Positions 46,901-55,891 of a DNA stretch of 64,000 nt are shown in pieces. The notes beneath the pieces are model-generated. The model saw only the letters and a list, made by a program, of their open reading frames with translations. It had not been told where the DNA came from and searched no databases. Location: IMG/VR virus record IMGVR_UViG_3300043464_002317, positions 17,323 through 81,322 of that record. One strand, given 5' to 3'. A program made the translations under genes and the position numbers. Within the stretch, counting starts at the first letter, position 1. Each line of letters begins with the position of its first letter. This DNA comes from a virus.

Positions 46901-49900
46901 AAACACCACAGAAAATGGTAGTTATTTAAAAGAGGAAGATACAAAGTTTGGAAGCTACCAATTAGCAGGGGACAAGGAAAATTATAAAGAGCTATTAGTT
47001 ACGATGCCGAGTAATAATGAAACTCAAAAGTCGCTTGATATAGCCTTTAAAGAAAAAGGGTATGTAATGACAAGTAATGGCAATATTTACCCTAAAACTA
47101 TTGCTGGATATGCAGATGTAAATAATTATCCTGATGGGGTATCATTAAATAGTTTGCCAACGGATGTACAAAAAATAGCAAATAAATTAAAAGGAACGAT
47201 AGGGGGTAAAGATTTCAAATCCTCTCACTTTTCAGAACCAAACATCCTTGTTCATTTAAGAATGAATACCCGTACAGATGCAGATGGGAATAAAGTTTTG
47301 TTTATAGAGGAATTTCAGCGAGATGTTGAAAAAGAAACTGATTTAGGCGAAAAAGAAGCAGGATTACCATTTAGCAAAACTACTGACTATGTAAAATTGG
47401 CGTGGAAAGTAGCTTTAAAAGAAGCCGTTAAACAAGGTGCTGATAAGATTGCTTGGACAACAGGAGAGCAGCAGAATGATAGGTATGATTTGAGTAAGCA
47501 AGTAGATAAAATTGAAATAATAAAAAGAGAAGGTGTAGATAGTTACCGAGCAAAGACGTATAAAGATGGAAAAATATTAGAAGACCAAGACTATATCCCC
47601 TTTAGTCAATTAGAAGGAATGTTTGGCAAAGAAATAGCTACAAAAGTTCAAAATGGAGAAAGTGTTTTTGAGGGCGAAGGATTAAAAGTAGGCGGAAAAG
47701 GCATGATTGGATTTTATGGGTCTCCAACAGAAAACAAATTAGGCATAGTAGGTAATGTAGCTAAGAGTTTGTTTAAGCAAGAGCCGAAAACGGTTGAGAT
47801 TGAAACAGGGGTTGATACTAATGAAAAAGAAATTATTTGGGAAGACCTTGGGGATGGGGAACAAAGGGTTTCAATAGGGGGTGACGATAAATATTTTAGC
47901 ACGGAAGAAGCAGCGAAAAAATATGTAGCTAAATTAAAGTCTAATAAAGTCACCCAACACTCCATAGACATAACTCTCGAATTAAAACAACAAGTACAAG
48001 CTGGGCTTCCGATGTTCAAAGCTGGCGAAGACTTAGGAAAAACTTTTCTATCAAATCTAATGTCGAATCCAGCATACGAAAACTACACTGGAGACCAACT
48101 GCTTGATGAGTTAATCACAACAATGGTCGGTAAGACTGGGGAGCAGTTGTTGGGCGAACCTACAACGCAAAACAAAACATTCTTTGATGCAGTAAAAGAA
48201 GCGGTAGTAGATGCAATAAAATGGCTGGCAGAAAAATTTGGTGTTTCTCTGAAAGATAAAACAGCAGACCAAATATTAAACATGAAACTCGGTGAACTTG
48301 TTTCAGCTGGATTAGCTAGTGCAAGAAAAGGAGAATTTCTACAGAATAAAATAGAAAAATTAAAAGCTATATTAAACGAAGAAAATATTCTTTCTCCGCA
48401 GTTAGTAGAATCAAATCTATTTTTAGAAACTAATCAAGAGTTATTAGAAATAGCAGACAAATATAAAAATTCTAAAGGTTTAAGTTTGCAAACACCAGAA
48501 CTTGTTTTAAATGTACCACAAGAAGATGCTAAAAGAATTGCAGATGCTTACGAAGCAGCTAAACACACTCCAGATGACCCTAACGCACAAAAATCTTTTA
48601 ATCAATTACTAAAAGAAATAAAAGAACAAGCTGATATATTATTAAAAGCAGGTTATGTATTTCAAATAGCAAAGGAAGGGGAAGGTTATAACTCTAACAG
48701 TAGAGAAATGGTTAAAGATGTTAAGCAAAATAAAAGAATTTTTGTTGACCCATCTTCAAAATCTTTTGGAACTACAAGAGTTTTTGACGAAAACAATATA
48801 GGCTTACAAGATAGCGGATATAAAGATGTTAACGGAATCCCAATGACAAATGTTGAAGTTATCAGAGGAGTTCATGACTTATTTGGACATGCTAAATATG
48901 GTAACGGTTTTGGAGCTGTAGGAGAAGAAAATGCTTGGAGAATACATATGGCTATGTTTTCACCTTTAGCTCAAAAAGCTCTTACTATAACTACACGAGG
49001 TCAAAATTCTTGGGTTAACTTCGGAAACCATATGAGAAATGCAGATGGAAGTATCAAAAAAATTACAGACCCAGGGTATTTATCTCCAAAAAATAGACCT
49101 TTTGCCGAGCAAAAAATTACCTTACTACCTGACTGGGCACTTACGAAAGCTTATGGAGATGTTGTCACTGTAGGTAGTAAAAAGGTAACACCTGCAAATA
49201 AACATGTAATCGCAGGTACTGATGTTTATGAAATAACAGATGCAAAAGCTTTTTATTCAGCTATTACAGCAGCTAAAAAAAGCCGAGGTTTAGATGGAAT
49301 TCAAGTAGATAATAAATCAGTAGCGGAATTTGAACAAATAGTAAAAGAAGGTGGAAGATTATTTATCACTCAAGACGGTTTAGCAGGTGTTGTGTTAAAA
49401 GGGGACGGATACGTAGGTATGGGATTTGCGCATAATAATTTGCCAAAAGGAAGTAATATTTTAAAACCTTTACTGCAATTAACAATTAAGTTAGGTGCAA
49501 CATACGCTGACGCTTACGATACATTTCTTCCTAAATACTACGCTAAATTTGGTTTCAAACCTTTTAATAGATTAAAATTTAATCCTGAATTTGCTGAAAA
49601 AGGGTGGGAAAAAACTATTTTGAATACTCAACCAGATGTTGTTACAATGTATTGGGATGGAGGAGATAGAACAAAAGTAGAGCAAAATTACGATATATTT
49701 GAACCTTACGATAAAACACAAGGAACATATACAGAAGATTATGATGCTGCATTAGCAGCTACAAAAGAAAAATCTTTTGAAAAAACAAATCAAGTATCTA
49801 TTACACCTCCAAAAATCCCAAATAAACAGATTGTTTCTTTACAATTTAAACCTGCTGTTCAAGTTACTGAATTTGACCCTACAACCAATTCTATAGCTGC

Positions 49901-50264
49901 ATTTAGAGGGGATAATTATGTAGGTAGGATAAATACACAAAAAGTAGGCGATGATTATATAATTACTCATTCAAGCGTAGTTCAAAAAGAACAAGGCAAA
50001 CAAATAGGTACAACTATGTATTTAGGTGTTATTGAATTTGCAAATAATCAGAGCAGAATAGTTTATTCTGACCAAAATCCTCAACCACAAGCTAAAGCTA
50101 TATGGGAAAAATTAGTAGATGCTAATGTGGCTGAAATTAATGGAAATGGATATATGGTATTACCTGATACTTTAGCAACAAATAGAGACCAACCTTTAGA
50201 TATTGATGCTATCGTAGAGAAAATGATTCAGAATAACGATATTATACGTAATTGCAAACTTTAA
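43962..50264 (+). CDS. Giant polyvalent protein: two zincin motifs and several acetyltransferase-like domains
   Basis: 2,100 residues. In order: a region similar to phage polyvalent proteins; a GNAT-like core near residues 370-410 (YLENIRIDENHRRKGLASKV); zincin 1 HENFH at 520-524; zincin 2 HEIQH at 735-739 with SEVEARNIQKRM near 775 as likely third ligand; an LPD-type domain (FIEEFQRD; KIAWTTGEQQNDRYDLSKQV) near 1,110-1,260; a domain with EVIRGVHDLFGHAKYGNGFG and TTRGQNSWVNFG near 1,625-1,690; and two further GNAT-like segments (about 1,795-1,890 and 1,970-2,080). This is the large polyvalent protein plan: effectors packed in the virion and delivered with DNA to disarm the host. Catalysis is inferred from motifs only. 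Confidence 0.68.
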   Translation: MACILKDKNGNVTSVTADNGKPSQLFDAINKIPVFENRNKAAEFYAYIVSEKYNQQKDLLLDNNGEPVLFFKDLTTTTDPASGQFKYETDFLISFNKDKDSKGIQIGFLKGTETQTDSAKNFVQIEKFERNLNPRTYSGFIENMLSRGVQLTTKTESEPSQAGSVGKLNVVDKTKDILDEVTDEKIGEKKYQDFSIDFEDGARAFGTIENGVANISGINAPKKEDSVIEPKRGTKTYERVIEKLKENGIKTIKVSLQSQDSQTALSKLVEKGILSNPRDMQGVSDSQFATTFDIQSLKETLQAGSVGVGGDVKQQELDAQRVNKEAGVDIYVARQDVDANGSTYTLSQIKENGNTNTFLIEDANGNEVGKAQLSVDGNYLENIRIDENHRRKGLASKVYDFIELRKGIELKPSPNKQSKEAKALWDNRNLKKSEQPLKEQQTQTTPEKTLFDRAVDSLKSFVAFKDTNVTTDDTNLKKALNAVDLKTPKGEIYGASYVNADGQQEIYINPEKLSIESLIHENFHPFQVALREAAKSGDPQAKAFIDRMLELAKQEVKDNFAPAEAEQILAQFENRLTKTSMPETTPVNFFAIGQRGAMALDKIEGGFNRLKRLKEAKELESLGKSNAYIKFLTGWERQDGKWKTEIDDFTDLKTTPEQILNLRENIGATTTVKEFFNNNAAIVLQAFPKIGDITVRYDDNATGAYAHYDPINKEIVFYKDYLDRPVNDIKSSFLHEIQHAIQQIEGFDFGADENMQKILSDMHKITTNDAYFRSASEVEARNIQKRMLMSAKDRLLTELDATADVLPEDRLFIADALDATNKAIVKLSDVNFVRNMEVKPIANEIDVVNGFYSPIEKILTETKIEKQSGAKWLSVVGKGDEATWTGVKNWLEENSQKQISKSEIQQWTKDNRIEVVEVVKGSKYVPNYSIENEPPSKFGATRNDLLGALMASENIDNPRFEQYLENRYGNGKELLTWLKENTTENGSYLKEEDTKFGSYQLAGDKENYKELLVTMPSNNETQKSLDIAFKEKGYVMTSNGNIYPKTIAGYADVNNYPDGVSLNSLPTDVQKIANKLKGTIGGKDFKSSHFSEPNILVHLRMNTRTDADGNKVLFIEEFQRDVEKETDLGEKEAGLPFSKTTDYVKLAWKVALKEAVKQGADKIAWTTGEQQNDRYDLSKQVDKIEIIKREGVDSYRAKTYKDGKILEDQDYIPFSQLEGMFGKEIATKVQNGESVFEGEGLKVGGKGMIGFYGSPTENKLGIVGNVAKSLFKQEPKTVEIETGVDTNEKEIIWEDLGDGEQRVSIGGDDKYFSTEEAAKKYVAKLKSNKVTQHSIDITLELKQQVQAGLPMFKAGEDLGKTFLSNLMSNPAYENYTGDQLLDELITTMVGKTGEQLLGEPTTQNKTFFDAVKEAVVDAIKWLAEKFGVSLKDKTADQILNMKLGELVSAGLASARKGEFLQNKIEKLKAILNEENILSPQLVESNLFLETNQELLEIADKYKNSKGLSLQTPELVLNVPQEDAKRIADAYEAAKHTPDDPNAQKSFNQLLKEIKEQADILLKAGYVFQIAKEGEGYNSNSREMVKDVKQNKRIFVDPSSKSFGTTRVFDENNIGLQDSGYKDVNGIPMTNVEVIRGVHDLFGHAKYGNGFGAVGEENAWRIHMAMFSPLAQKALTITTRGQNSWVNFGNHMRNADGSIKKITDPGYLSPKNRPFAEQKITLLPDWALTKAYGDVVTVGSKKVTPANKHVIAGTDVYEITDAKAFYSAITAAKKSRGLDGIQVDNKSVAEFEQIVKEGGRLFITQDGLAGVVLKGDGYVGMGFAHNNLPKGSNILKPLLQLTIKLGATYADAYDTFLPKYYAKFGFKPFNRLKFNPEFAEKGWEKTILNTQPDVVTMYWDGGDRTKVEQNYDIFEPYDKTQGTYTEDYDAALAATKEKSFEKTNQVSITPPKIPNKQIVSLQFKPAVQVTEFDPTTNSIAAFRGDNYVGRINTQKVGDDYIITHSSVVQKEQGKQIGTTMYLGVIEFANNQSRIVYSDQNPQPQAKAIWEKLVDANVAEINGNGYMVLPDTLATNRDQPLDIDAIVEKMIQNNDIIRNCKL

Positions 50265-50266
50265 TT

Positions 50267-50306
50267 GTTATAAAGTTTGAAGTTTGAACAAAAAATGTTA
50301 TTTTTA
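50267..50306 (+). promoter_or_regulatory. Predicted late promoter P4
   Basis: TTGTTATAAA with GTTAT at 50267, then TGAAGTT at the same offset as in P3, and TATTTTTA at 50299, exactly 32 bases after the G. The leader to ATG 50324 is 17 bases. It gives the last giant gene its own transcript. Confidence 0.68.
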
Positions 50307-50323
50307 CTCCAAAATATTTAATA

Positions 50324-53300
50324 ATGGCATGTGTATATACCTATAATGGTGTAGATTTTGAAACTAAAGAACAACTCAAAGCAGCTGTAGAAAAAGATAT
50401 GCAACTCGGTTTCAAAGATGGAGTTATTAATCTACAAGGCGAGGACGTTGAATGGCAAAAGACAATTATGAAAGCCGAAGCAAAAAAAGCTTTTGGAACA
50501 TCTGAATTTATGTCTTTTGAAAAACAAGAAGATGGTACATACAATGTTTTTATTGACAAGAAAAGTTTAGATGAGCTGGCAGGAGATACTAAAACATTTA
50601 CTACAGAAAATGGCGAAAAAAAGGATTTTAGCATAAAACAACTTATTAACGACTTAGTTAGAAACAATAAACTTCCAGATATACGTAATGCTGTAGATAA
50701 TATGATTAATATTTTATCTACAGAGTACATTAAAAAAATGGAACGTCAAGCTCAAACTTCAAACAGGCAAAACTTAACAGAAGACGAGCTTGCTGGAAAA
50801 TTACTATCGTTTGCCGAAAAACTCGGTATTAGTGTTACTACTCTTACAAATTATTTGGATAGTTATTCTAACCGAGTAAATACAGAAACAGCCGATATTA
50901 AGTCTTTGGCAGATTTACTTAACAAAGTTATAGCAGTATCAAATACTGGAGATATATCACAATTATCTGAAGAAATAGCTCACTTTGCTATTGAATATCA
51001 TAATGATAAGATGATTATCTCCAAAATGATAGATAAGATAGACCAAACAACAGCTTATAGAAAATACGCTGAGAATTATAGAGCAATATACTCTGACAAA
51101 TTGTCTGGTGAAGCTTTAGAAAAAAAAGTTAGAAAAGAAGTCCTCGGTAAAATTTTGGCTGAAAAAATACAAGATAACTTTACAGATGAAAATGCTATAA
51201 ACTCTACAGAAATAGGTATATTCAATCAACTGCAACAACTATGGAATGATTTTATTTCTCTTTTTCAAATAAATGATGAAAACCAAAGATTTTTCCAAGA
51301 ATTTGGAGAAGTTTTAGATACATTAGCTGCTGATGTTGTTTTAAATAATGATTCTCGTTTCTCTCCTGTAGAGAGTCGAGAAGTTTATTATATGGCAGAT
51401 GCCAAACAAAGGAATATTCATGACGGTCTTAGAGATTTAATAGAGAGATTAGAAGATAAATATAAAAGTCTTTCTACTCTTCCAAGTTTTGATAGAACAT
51501 TGAGACTCAACGAGTTATCAGACATACAAGAAAAATTACTTCAAGCTAAAACTTATCAAGGAATAAACTCTATTCTCGCCTTAATGAGCGAAGATATTGG
51601 ACGTGTTATTTCTACTTTGCAAAATGCAAAATCAACAGACCCTGCACAGTTTTTTAGAAATGTAGGTAATCTAAATTTGTCTAACCTAATTACGTTTACG
51701 AGTGACTTAGATTATAATCTACAAGTTTTGCGTAATTTCTTGGTAGATAATGATAGTTTAGCTCCAGAACTAACAGCAGAATTGCTTAACAAATTAAATG
51801 GGGTATCATCATCTTTTCAAAATGCAAAACCAGACTTAGATATTATTAAATCTCAGGCTCAACGAAGTGCAATAAGAGACATAGCTACAAGTTATGGTGT
51901 AAAAAATGAAGAAATTTTGCAAGCTTTAGATGATATGTCTAATCGAGTATTTAAAGATGTTAATTGGTTTGTTAAAAACGTCTTCTCGTCAAGAACCGTA
52001 GATAATCCAGTTGTAAAAGCTATTTTTGCAATGGTTGCAAGAGCTCAGAGTATTATAAATACTAAAAATGCTGATTTTGCCAGAGAAATAGTTGATTTCT
52101 TTAATGATTCTAATTTGACGGATGCTGATATTCAAAATCTATACGATAAATATCACATGATAAATCCTTTTAAGTCGGATGTTTACGAAGCATATGAAGC
52201 AGCTAAACAAGCTGTCAGAGATAAATACACACCAGAATCACTTAACAGTATAGAAAATCAAAAAGCTCTTGAAAAAGAGTTAGCGGATTTAGATAAAAAA
52301 TGGATAGTAAGAGAATTTACTGATGAAATATATAAACAGACAGAAAATCTTCATCCCGAAGTTAAGAAGGCAATTTTTCAACGTTCTTCTGCGAGAAACG
52401 AAGTTTATAGACAATATAAAAAAGCAGATGGTTCTATATCTTTAAAAAATATTTCAGTAGCTGACAGACAAAGATTAGAAGATATTGATAGAAGATTTAA
52501 ATCCATGGCTTCTATATGGGATATAAATGGTGAGAAAAAAGAAGGAGTCTCATTATTGATAGCCGAAGGTTTACAAGAATACACTGCATCTTTTAATCCT
52601 GAAAAATTAAAAGAAAAATATGAAGCTGCAATAAAACAAAATCCTCAGAGAGAAGCCGAGCTCAGAAAAGAATTAGAAGACAAACTTAAAGAATTAGAAG
52701 ATAGAAAAGTAAATTCTGGCGATGCAGCATTTCAAAAAGAATTAGAACTTATCAAAAGAAAATATGGCGAAAATTCAAAAGAGTTTCGTGATTGGTTAAG
52801 TGTAAATGGTTTTGAAACTTATGATGATTCTGTGCTTAATGCATTAGAATCAGAAGGAGCAATCGTAAACGAAGAACAAACAGCTAAAAAGATAAATGAT
52901 TCTCAAAAACGAGCACTAATAAAAAATTTAGGTCTTAAAAATAATGCAACATTTTCAGAGATATACACAGCGTTACTTGAAAAAAGACGAGAAATTATAA
53001 AACCATATAAAAAATCTGGATTATTTAATCAGATTGATGGTAATGTAGTTTCAGCTATACCAGAACTTACACAAACATTAGATGAGATAGCAGCAAAGTT
53101 ATATTTATTTACATTAGAAGATAGTAAACAGACATCAAATATTCAATCTTTAGCTAACGATGCTTTCAAAAGAAAATACGATGAGTTAAATAAGAGCCCA
53201 AATAAGAAAGCTTTATACCAATTTTTAAATAATGTTGGTGTTATGAAGGGTAAAGAGGTAGATGGTTATCCAGTTCCATTAGCTTATCAGTATAGAACTT

Positions 53301-55531
53301 TTCGTTTTGTAGATGAAAAGAGAGCTCCGATTAATAAAGTTTATAAACCTAATTTTACTTGGAACGCTAAAAACGAGATTACACGTACAAAAAACCCTCT
53401 GTTCAATGAAGACTTACGTGGAAAAACAATACAGTTTAACCCAAATTTAACGGAACATGTAAATCAAGAGTTTTTTGATTTATTTGGTATAGATAAAGAT
53501 ACGGATTTTTACGGCACTAAGCAAGGGGCAACTAAAAATCAAGAGCTTTGGGAATTTAGAAAGTTATTGTTAAAACAAAAAGACAAAAACGACACAGAAC
53601 TTAGACGCTTTAACCAATATTTTCAGCTACCACAAGTACTTAAACAGGATGTATTCAGAGAAACAACTGTTAAAGATATAAAAGGCTCTTTAAAAGCAGC
53701 AGCTATACGCCAATTCACCACTCAAAATGAAGGTGAATTCCGAGTGAGCCAAGGAACTGTGCAGAAATTATATGGTCAAAAAGCAAACGACCCACAAGAG
53801 CTCACTAGAGATATGGCTCTAATGTATACAAAGTATAATGAAATGACTGCTAATTATACAGAAAAGTCTAAAATACTTCCAGATGTACTTCTTTTGAAAG
53901 ATAGGTTAGATAATTCAATGTTATTTGAGGGAGGTAAAAAAGGAAAAGAGACTAATCTTTCTCAGATGCTTGAAGGATTTATTGACATGAATATTTATGG
54001 TCAAACATTGGATAATGGTGGTGAATTTGATATTTTTGGATTATCAGAAAAGTATCTTGGTTTCAGATTGTCTGGCTCTAAAATAGCTGATTCTCTTTAC
54101 AAATACATATCCTTTTCAAACTTAGGTGGAAATATATTTGTTCCTGTAGTTGGAGCACTTTCTTCATTTACCAAATCAAATATAGAAGCGTTTGCTGGTA
54201 ATGATATTACATACGAAAACTTTTTATGGGCTAATGGAAAAATATCAAGAAAAGATATTTGGACTTATGCAGGAGAAATAGGAAATTTAGCTCCAACTAA
54301 CGAAGTAAAAAAATTACTAACTTACGCTAAAGTAACTATTTCAAATAAAGAACTTCAGTCTGGTATTACTAGAGGCAGAATGTACAGAACTAACACAAAC
54401 TGGTTCTTTAAACATTACGAGGCTGTTGGTGTTGTTTCTGGAGCTGTTGCTACACTTTCTGTTTTTGATAACTATAGATTAGTTGACGGTAAATTTATTT
54501 CTTTCCAAGAGTTTGAAACAAACAATAAAACTAAACCTGAAAAACAAATAAAGGAAGAATGGGATACTTATAAAGATAAAACATACTATTCTTACCTTGT
54601 AGACGAAGGAGATAAAGCATTATATCTTGATAAAACAAGATTACAGAGTGATGGTTTTGATGTTAAAAATATTGCTACAACCGAAGCTAAAATGGAAAGA
54701 CAAGCAAATCTTTTCCATTCAAAAATAGAAGGTATGATAGACCCTTTAGATAAGGGTATTTATCTTAAAAATCCTATTTTTAAATTCTTAGGTATGCATA
54801 AAGGTTGGTTTACAAATGCTATTCAAGATAGGTATGTAGGTCAACATAAAGACTGGATTAGTGGGAGAACAATTGAAGGTAGTTATAATACTTATGGAAG
54901 ACTTATTAAAGAAACATTAACAAGAGACGATTTAAACGGAAGAGAAAGATTAAAATCTATATTAGAACTTCATCTATCATTAGTTACTTTAGGTATATAT
55001 TCAAAAGGTCTTGAAAATTTAGATGGCTTTGAAAAATCCAACATTAAACTATTAGCAGGAGATATGATGGCTGTAGCTGGATTATTTGCCTTATTTGTTT
55101 TAGCCAATGCAGCAGCAGACGATGATGAAGATGACTATTTGAAACAATATCTTGCCTATATCAGTTCAAGGGCTTTATCTGAACAATTATCTACTACTAT
55201 GCCATTTGCTTTGTCTGAGGTTTATACTATTGTAAACTCACCTGCTGCTGGAGTAGGAATGCTTGAAACAATTACTAAAATACCTCAACTCGTTATAAAT
55301 GGAGACAAAGTGGTATCTTCTGGAGCATATGAAGGTTTAACTCAAAGAACTAAAGAAGTAATGAAATGGACTGTTGTGAAAAACATATGGAATCCTATGA
55401 ACGATAATGCCAGAAATGCTAACTTATATTTTAGAGCTAAAGTTATTGGAACTCCAAACGATATATTGAAAGAACTTCTAAATTATGATGAAGAAGAAGA
55501 CCAAAAGAAGAAACGTAAAAAGAAACAGTAA
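50324..55531 (+). CDS. Giant virion protein of the crAss ejection set
   Basis: 1,735 residues. It opens MACVYTYNGVDF, echoing the MACILKDKNGN start of the previous gene. Near residues 215-230 is LSEEIAHFAIEYH, a degenerate zincin-like helix (EExAH in place of HExxH) seen in related crAss giants. Residues about 700-950 are long charged helices. The C-terminal 500 include FLGMHKGWFTNAIQDRY, a stretch typical of large crAss virion proteins, one strongly hydrophobic segment (MMAVAGLFALFVLANAA) and a basic tail (KKKRKKKQ). In some crAss phages the gene here is an RNA polymerase component, but no DxDGD signature is visible. Last gene of the late strand. Confidence 0.58.
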   Translation: MACVYTYNGVDFETKEQLKAAVEKDMQLGFKDGVINLQGEDVEWQKTIMKAEAKKAFGTSEFMSFEKQEDGTYNVFIDKKSLDELAGDTKTFTTENGEKKDFSIKQLINDLVRNNKLPDIRNAVDNMINILSTEYIKKMERQAQTSNRQNLTEDELAGKLLSFAEKLGISVTTLTNYLDSYSNRVNTETADIKSLADLLNKVIAVSNTGDISQLSEEIAHFAIEYHNDKMIISKMIDKIDQTTAYRKYAENYRAIYSDKLSGEALEKKVRKEVLGKILAEKIQDNFTDENAINSTEIGIFNQLQQLWNDFISLFQINDENQRFFQEFGEVLDTLAADVVLNNDSRFSPVESREVYYMADAKQRNIHDGLRDLIERLEDKYKSLSTLPSFDRTLRLNELSDIQEKLLQAKTYQGINSILALMSEDIGRVISTLQNAKSTDPAQFFRNVGNLNLSNLITFTSDLDYNLQVLRNFLVDNDSLAPELTAELLNKLNGVSSSFQNAKPDLDIIKSQAQRSAIRDIATSYGVKNEEILQALDDMSNRVFKDVNWFVKNVFSSRTVDNPVVKAIFAMVARAQSIINTKNADFAREIVDFFNDSNLTDADIQNLYDKYHMINPFKSDVYEAYEAAKQAVRDKYTPESLNSIENQKALEKELADLDKKWIVREFTDEIYKQTENLHPEVKKAIFQRSSARNEVYRQYKKADGSISLKNISVADRQRLEDIDRRFKSMASIWDINGEKKEGVSLLIAEGLQEYTASFNPEKLKEKYEAAIKQNPQREAELRKELEDKLKELEDRKVNSGDAAFQKELELIKRKYGENSKEFRDWLSVNGFETYDDSVLNALESEGAIVNEEQTAKKINDSQKRALIKNLGLKNNATFSEIYTALLEKRREIIKPYKKSGLFNQIDGNVVSAIPELTQTLDEIAAKLYLFTLEDSKQTSNIQSLANDAFKRKYDELNKSPNKKALYQFLNNVGVMKGKEVDGYPVPLAYQYRTFRFVDEKRAPINKVYKPNFTWNAKNEITRTKNPLFNEDLRGKTIQFNPNLTEHVNQEFFDLFGIDKDTDFYGTKQGATKNQELWEFRKLLLKQKDKNDTELRRFNQYFQLPQVLKQDVFRETTVKDIKGSLKAAAIRQFTTQNEGEFRVSQGTVQKLYGQKANDPQELTRDMALMYTKYNEMTANYTEKSKILPDVLLLKDRLDNSMLFEGGKKGKETNLSQMLEGFIDMNIYGQTLDNGGEFDIFGLSEKYLGFRLSGSKIADSLYKYISFSNLGGNIFVPVVGALSSFTKSNIEAFAGNDITYENFLWANGKISRKDIWTYAGEIGNLAPTNEVKKLLTYAKVTISNKELQSGITRGRMYRTNTNWFFKHYEAVGVVSGAVATLSVFDNYRLVDGKFISFQEFETNNKTKPEKQIKEEWDTYKDKTYYSYLVDEGDKALYLDKTRLQSDGFDVKNIATTEAKMERQANLFHSKIEGMIDPLDKGIYLKNPIFKFLGMHKGWFTNAIQDRYVGQHKDWISGRTIEGSYNTYGRLIKETLTRDDLNGRERLKSILELHLSLVTLGIYSKGLENLDGFEKSNIKLLAGDMMAVAGLFALFVLANAAADDDEDDYLKQYLAYISSRALSEQLSTTMPFALSEVYTIVNSPAAGVGMLETITKIPQLVINGDKVVSSGAYEGLTQRTKEVMKWTVVKNIWNPMNDNARNANLYFRAKVIGTPNDILKELLNYDEEEDQKKKRKKKQ

Positions 55532-55534
55532 ACT

Positions 55535-55566
55535 AAAAAGCCTCCGAAATGGAGGCTTATTTTTTA
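55535..55566. terminator. Bidirectional terminator between convergent transcripts
   Basis: AAGCCTCC (55538-55545) and GGAGGCTT (55551-55558) around GAAAT. A-runs on the left and T-runs on the right make it work for both strands. It separates the late plus-strand genes from the minus-strand early genes. Confidence 0.92.
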
Positions 55567-55890
55567 TAGGTAAGTTATAAGTTTATTCTTTTTTTCAGCA
55601 TAAGCTATTTCAGCTTGGACTCCTTTAGACTGTATTATCTTATTTATCCCTTCTTTAGGGATAACAACATAAATTTCATCTGCCCAGTCGATAAATTGAT
55701 AGTCTAATTGTTCCCAATAATCCCAACTACCAGATAAACCTAATTTAGCTAACGGATGTGAGTGTGTTATCGGACTAAAAACATTTAAGTTTTTATTGTT
55801 ATTCATTAAGTCAAACGTGGTTTGCGTTGCTTGTTCAAAAGAACTTTCCTCCATACCTGAGTATGGGATTGCTAAATATATTTTTTTCAT
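55564..55890 (-). CDS. DUF1937/nucleoside deoxyribosyltransferase-like protein
   Basis: 108 residues from ATG 55890, one base after the upstream stop; an ATG eight codons earlier lies inside the upstream gene. The pattern KKIYLAIPYSG near the start, then SPITHSHPLA, DYWEQLDYQFIDWADEIYVV and GVQAEIAYAEKKNK matches small phage proteins with the nucleoside 2-deoxyribosyltransferase fold (DUF1937/DUF4406). Such proteins are thought to act on nucleotides or nucleotide-derived ligands, although activity is rarely shown. It is the last gene of the helicase transcript. Confidence 0.72.
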   Translation of the reverse strand: MKKIYLAIPYSGMEESSFEQATQTTFDLMNNNKNLNVFSPITHSHPLAKLGLSGSWDYWEQLDYQFIDWADEIYVVIPKEGINKIIQSKGVQAEIAYAEKKNKLITYL

Positions 55891-55891
55891 A

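Noticed and set aside
27300-55531. Virion RNA polymerase among the giant genes
   Set aside because: No DxDGD-type motif was seen; not annotated as polymerase, although a diverged one cannot be excluded.
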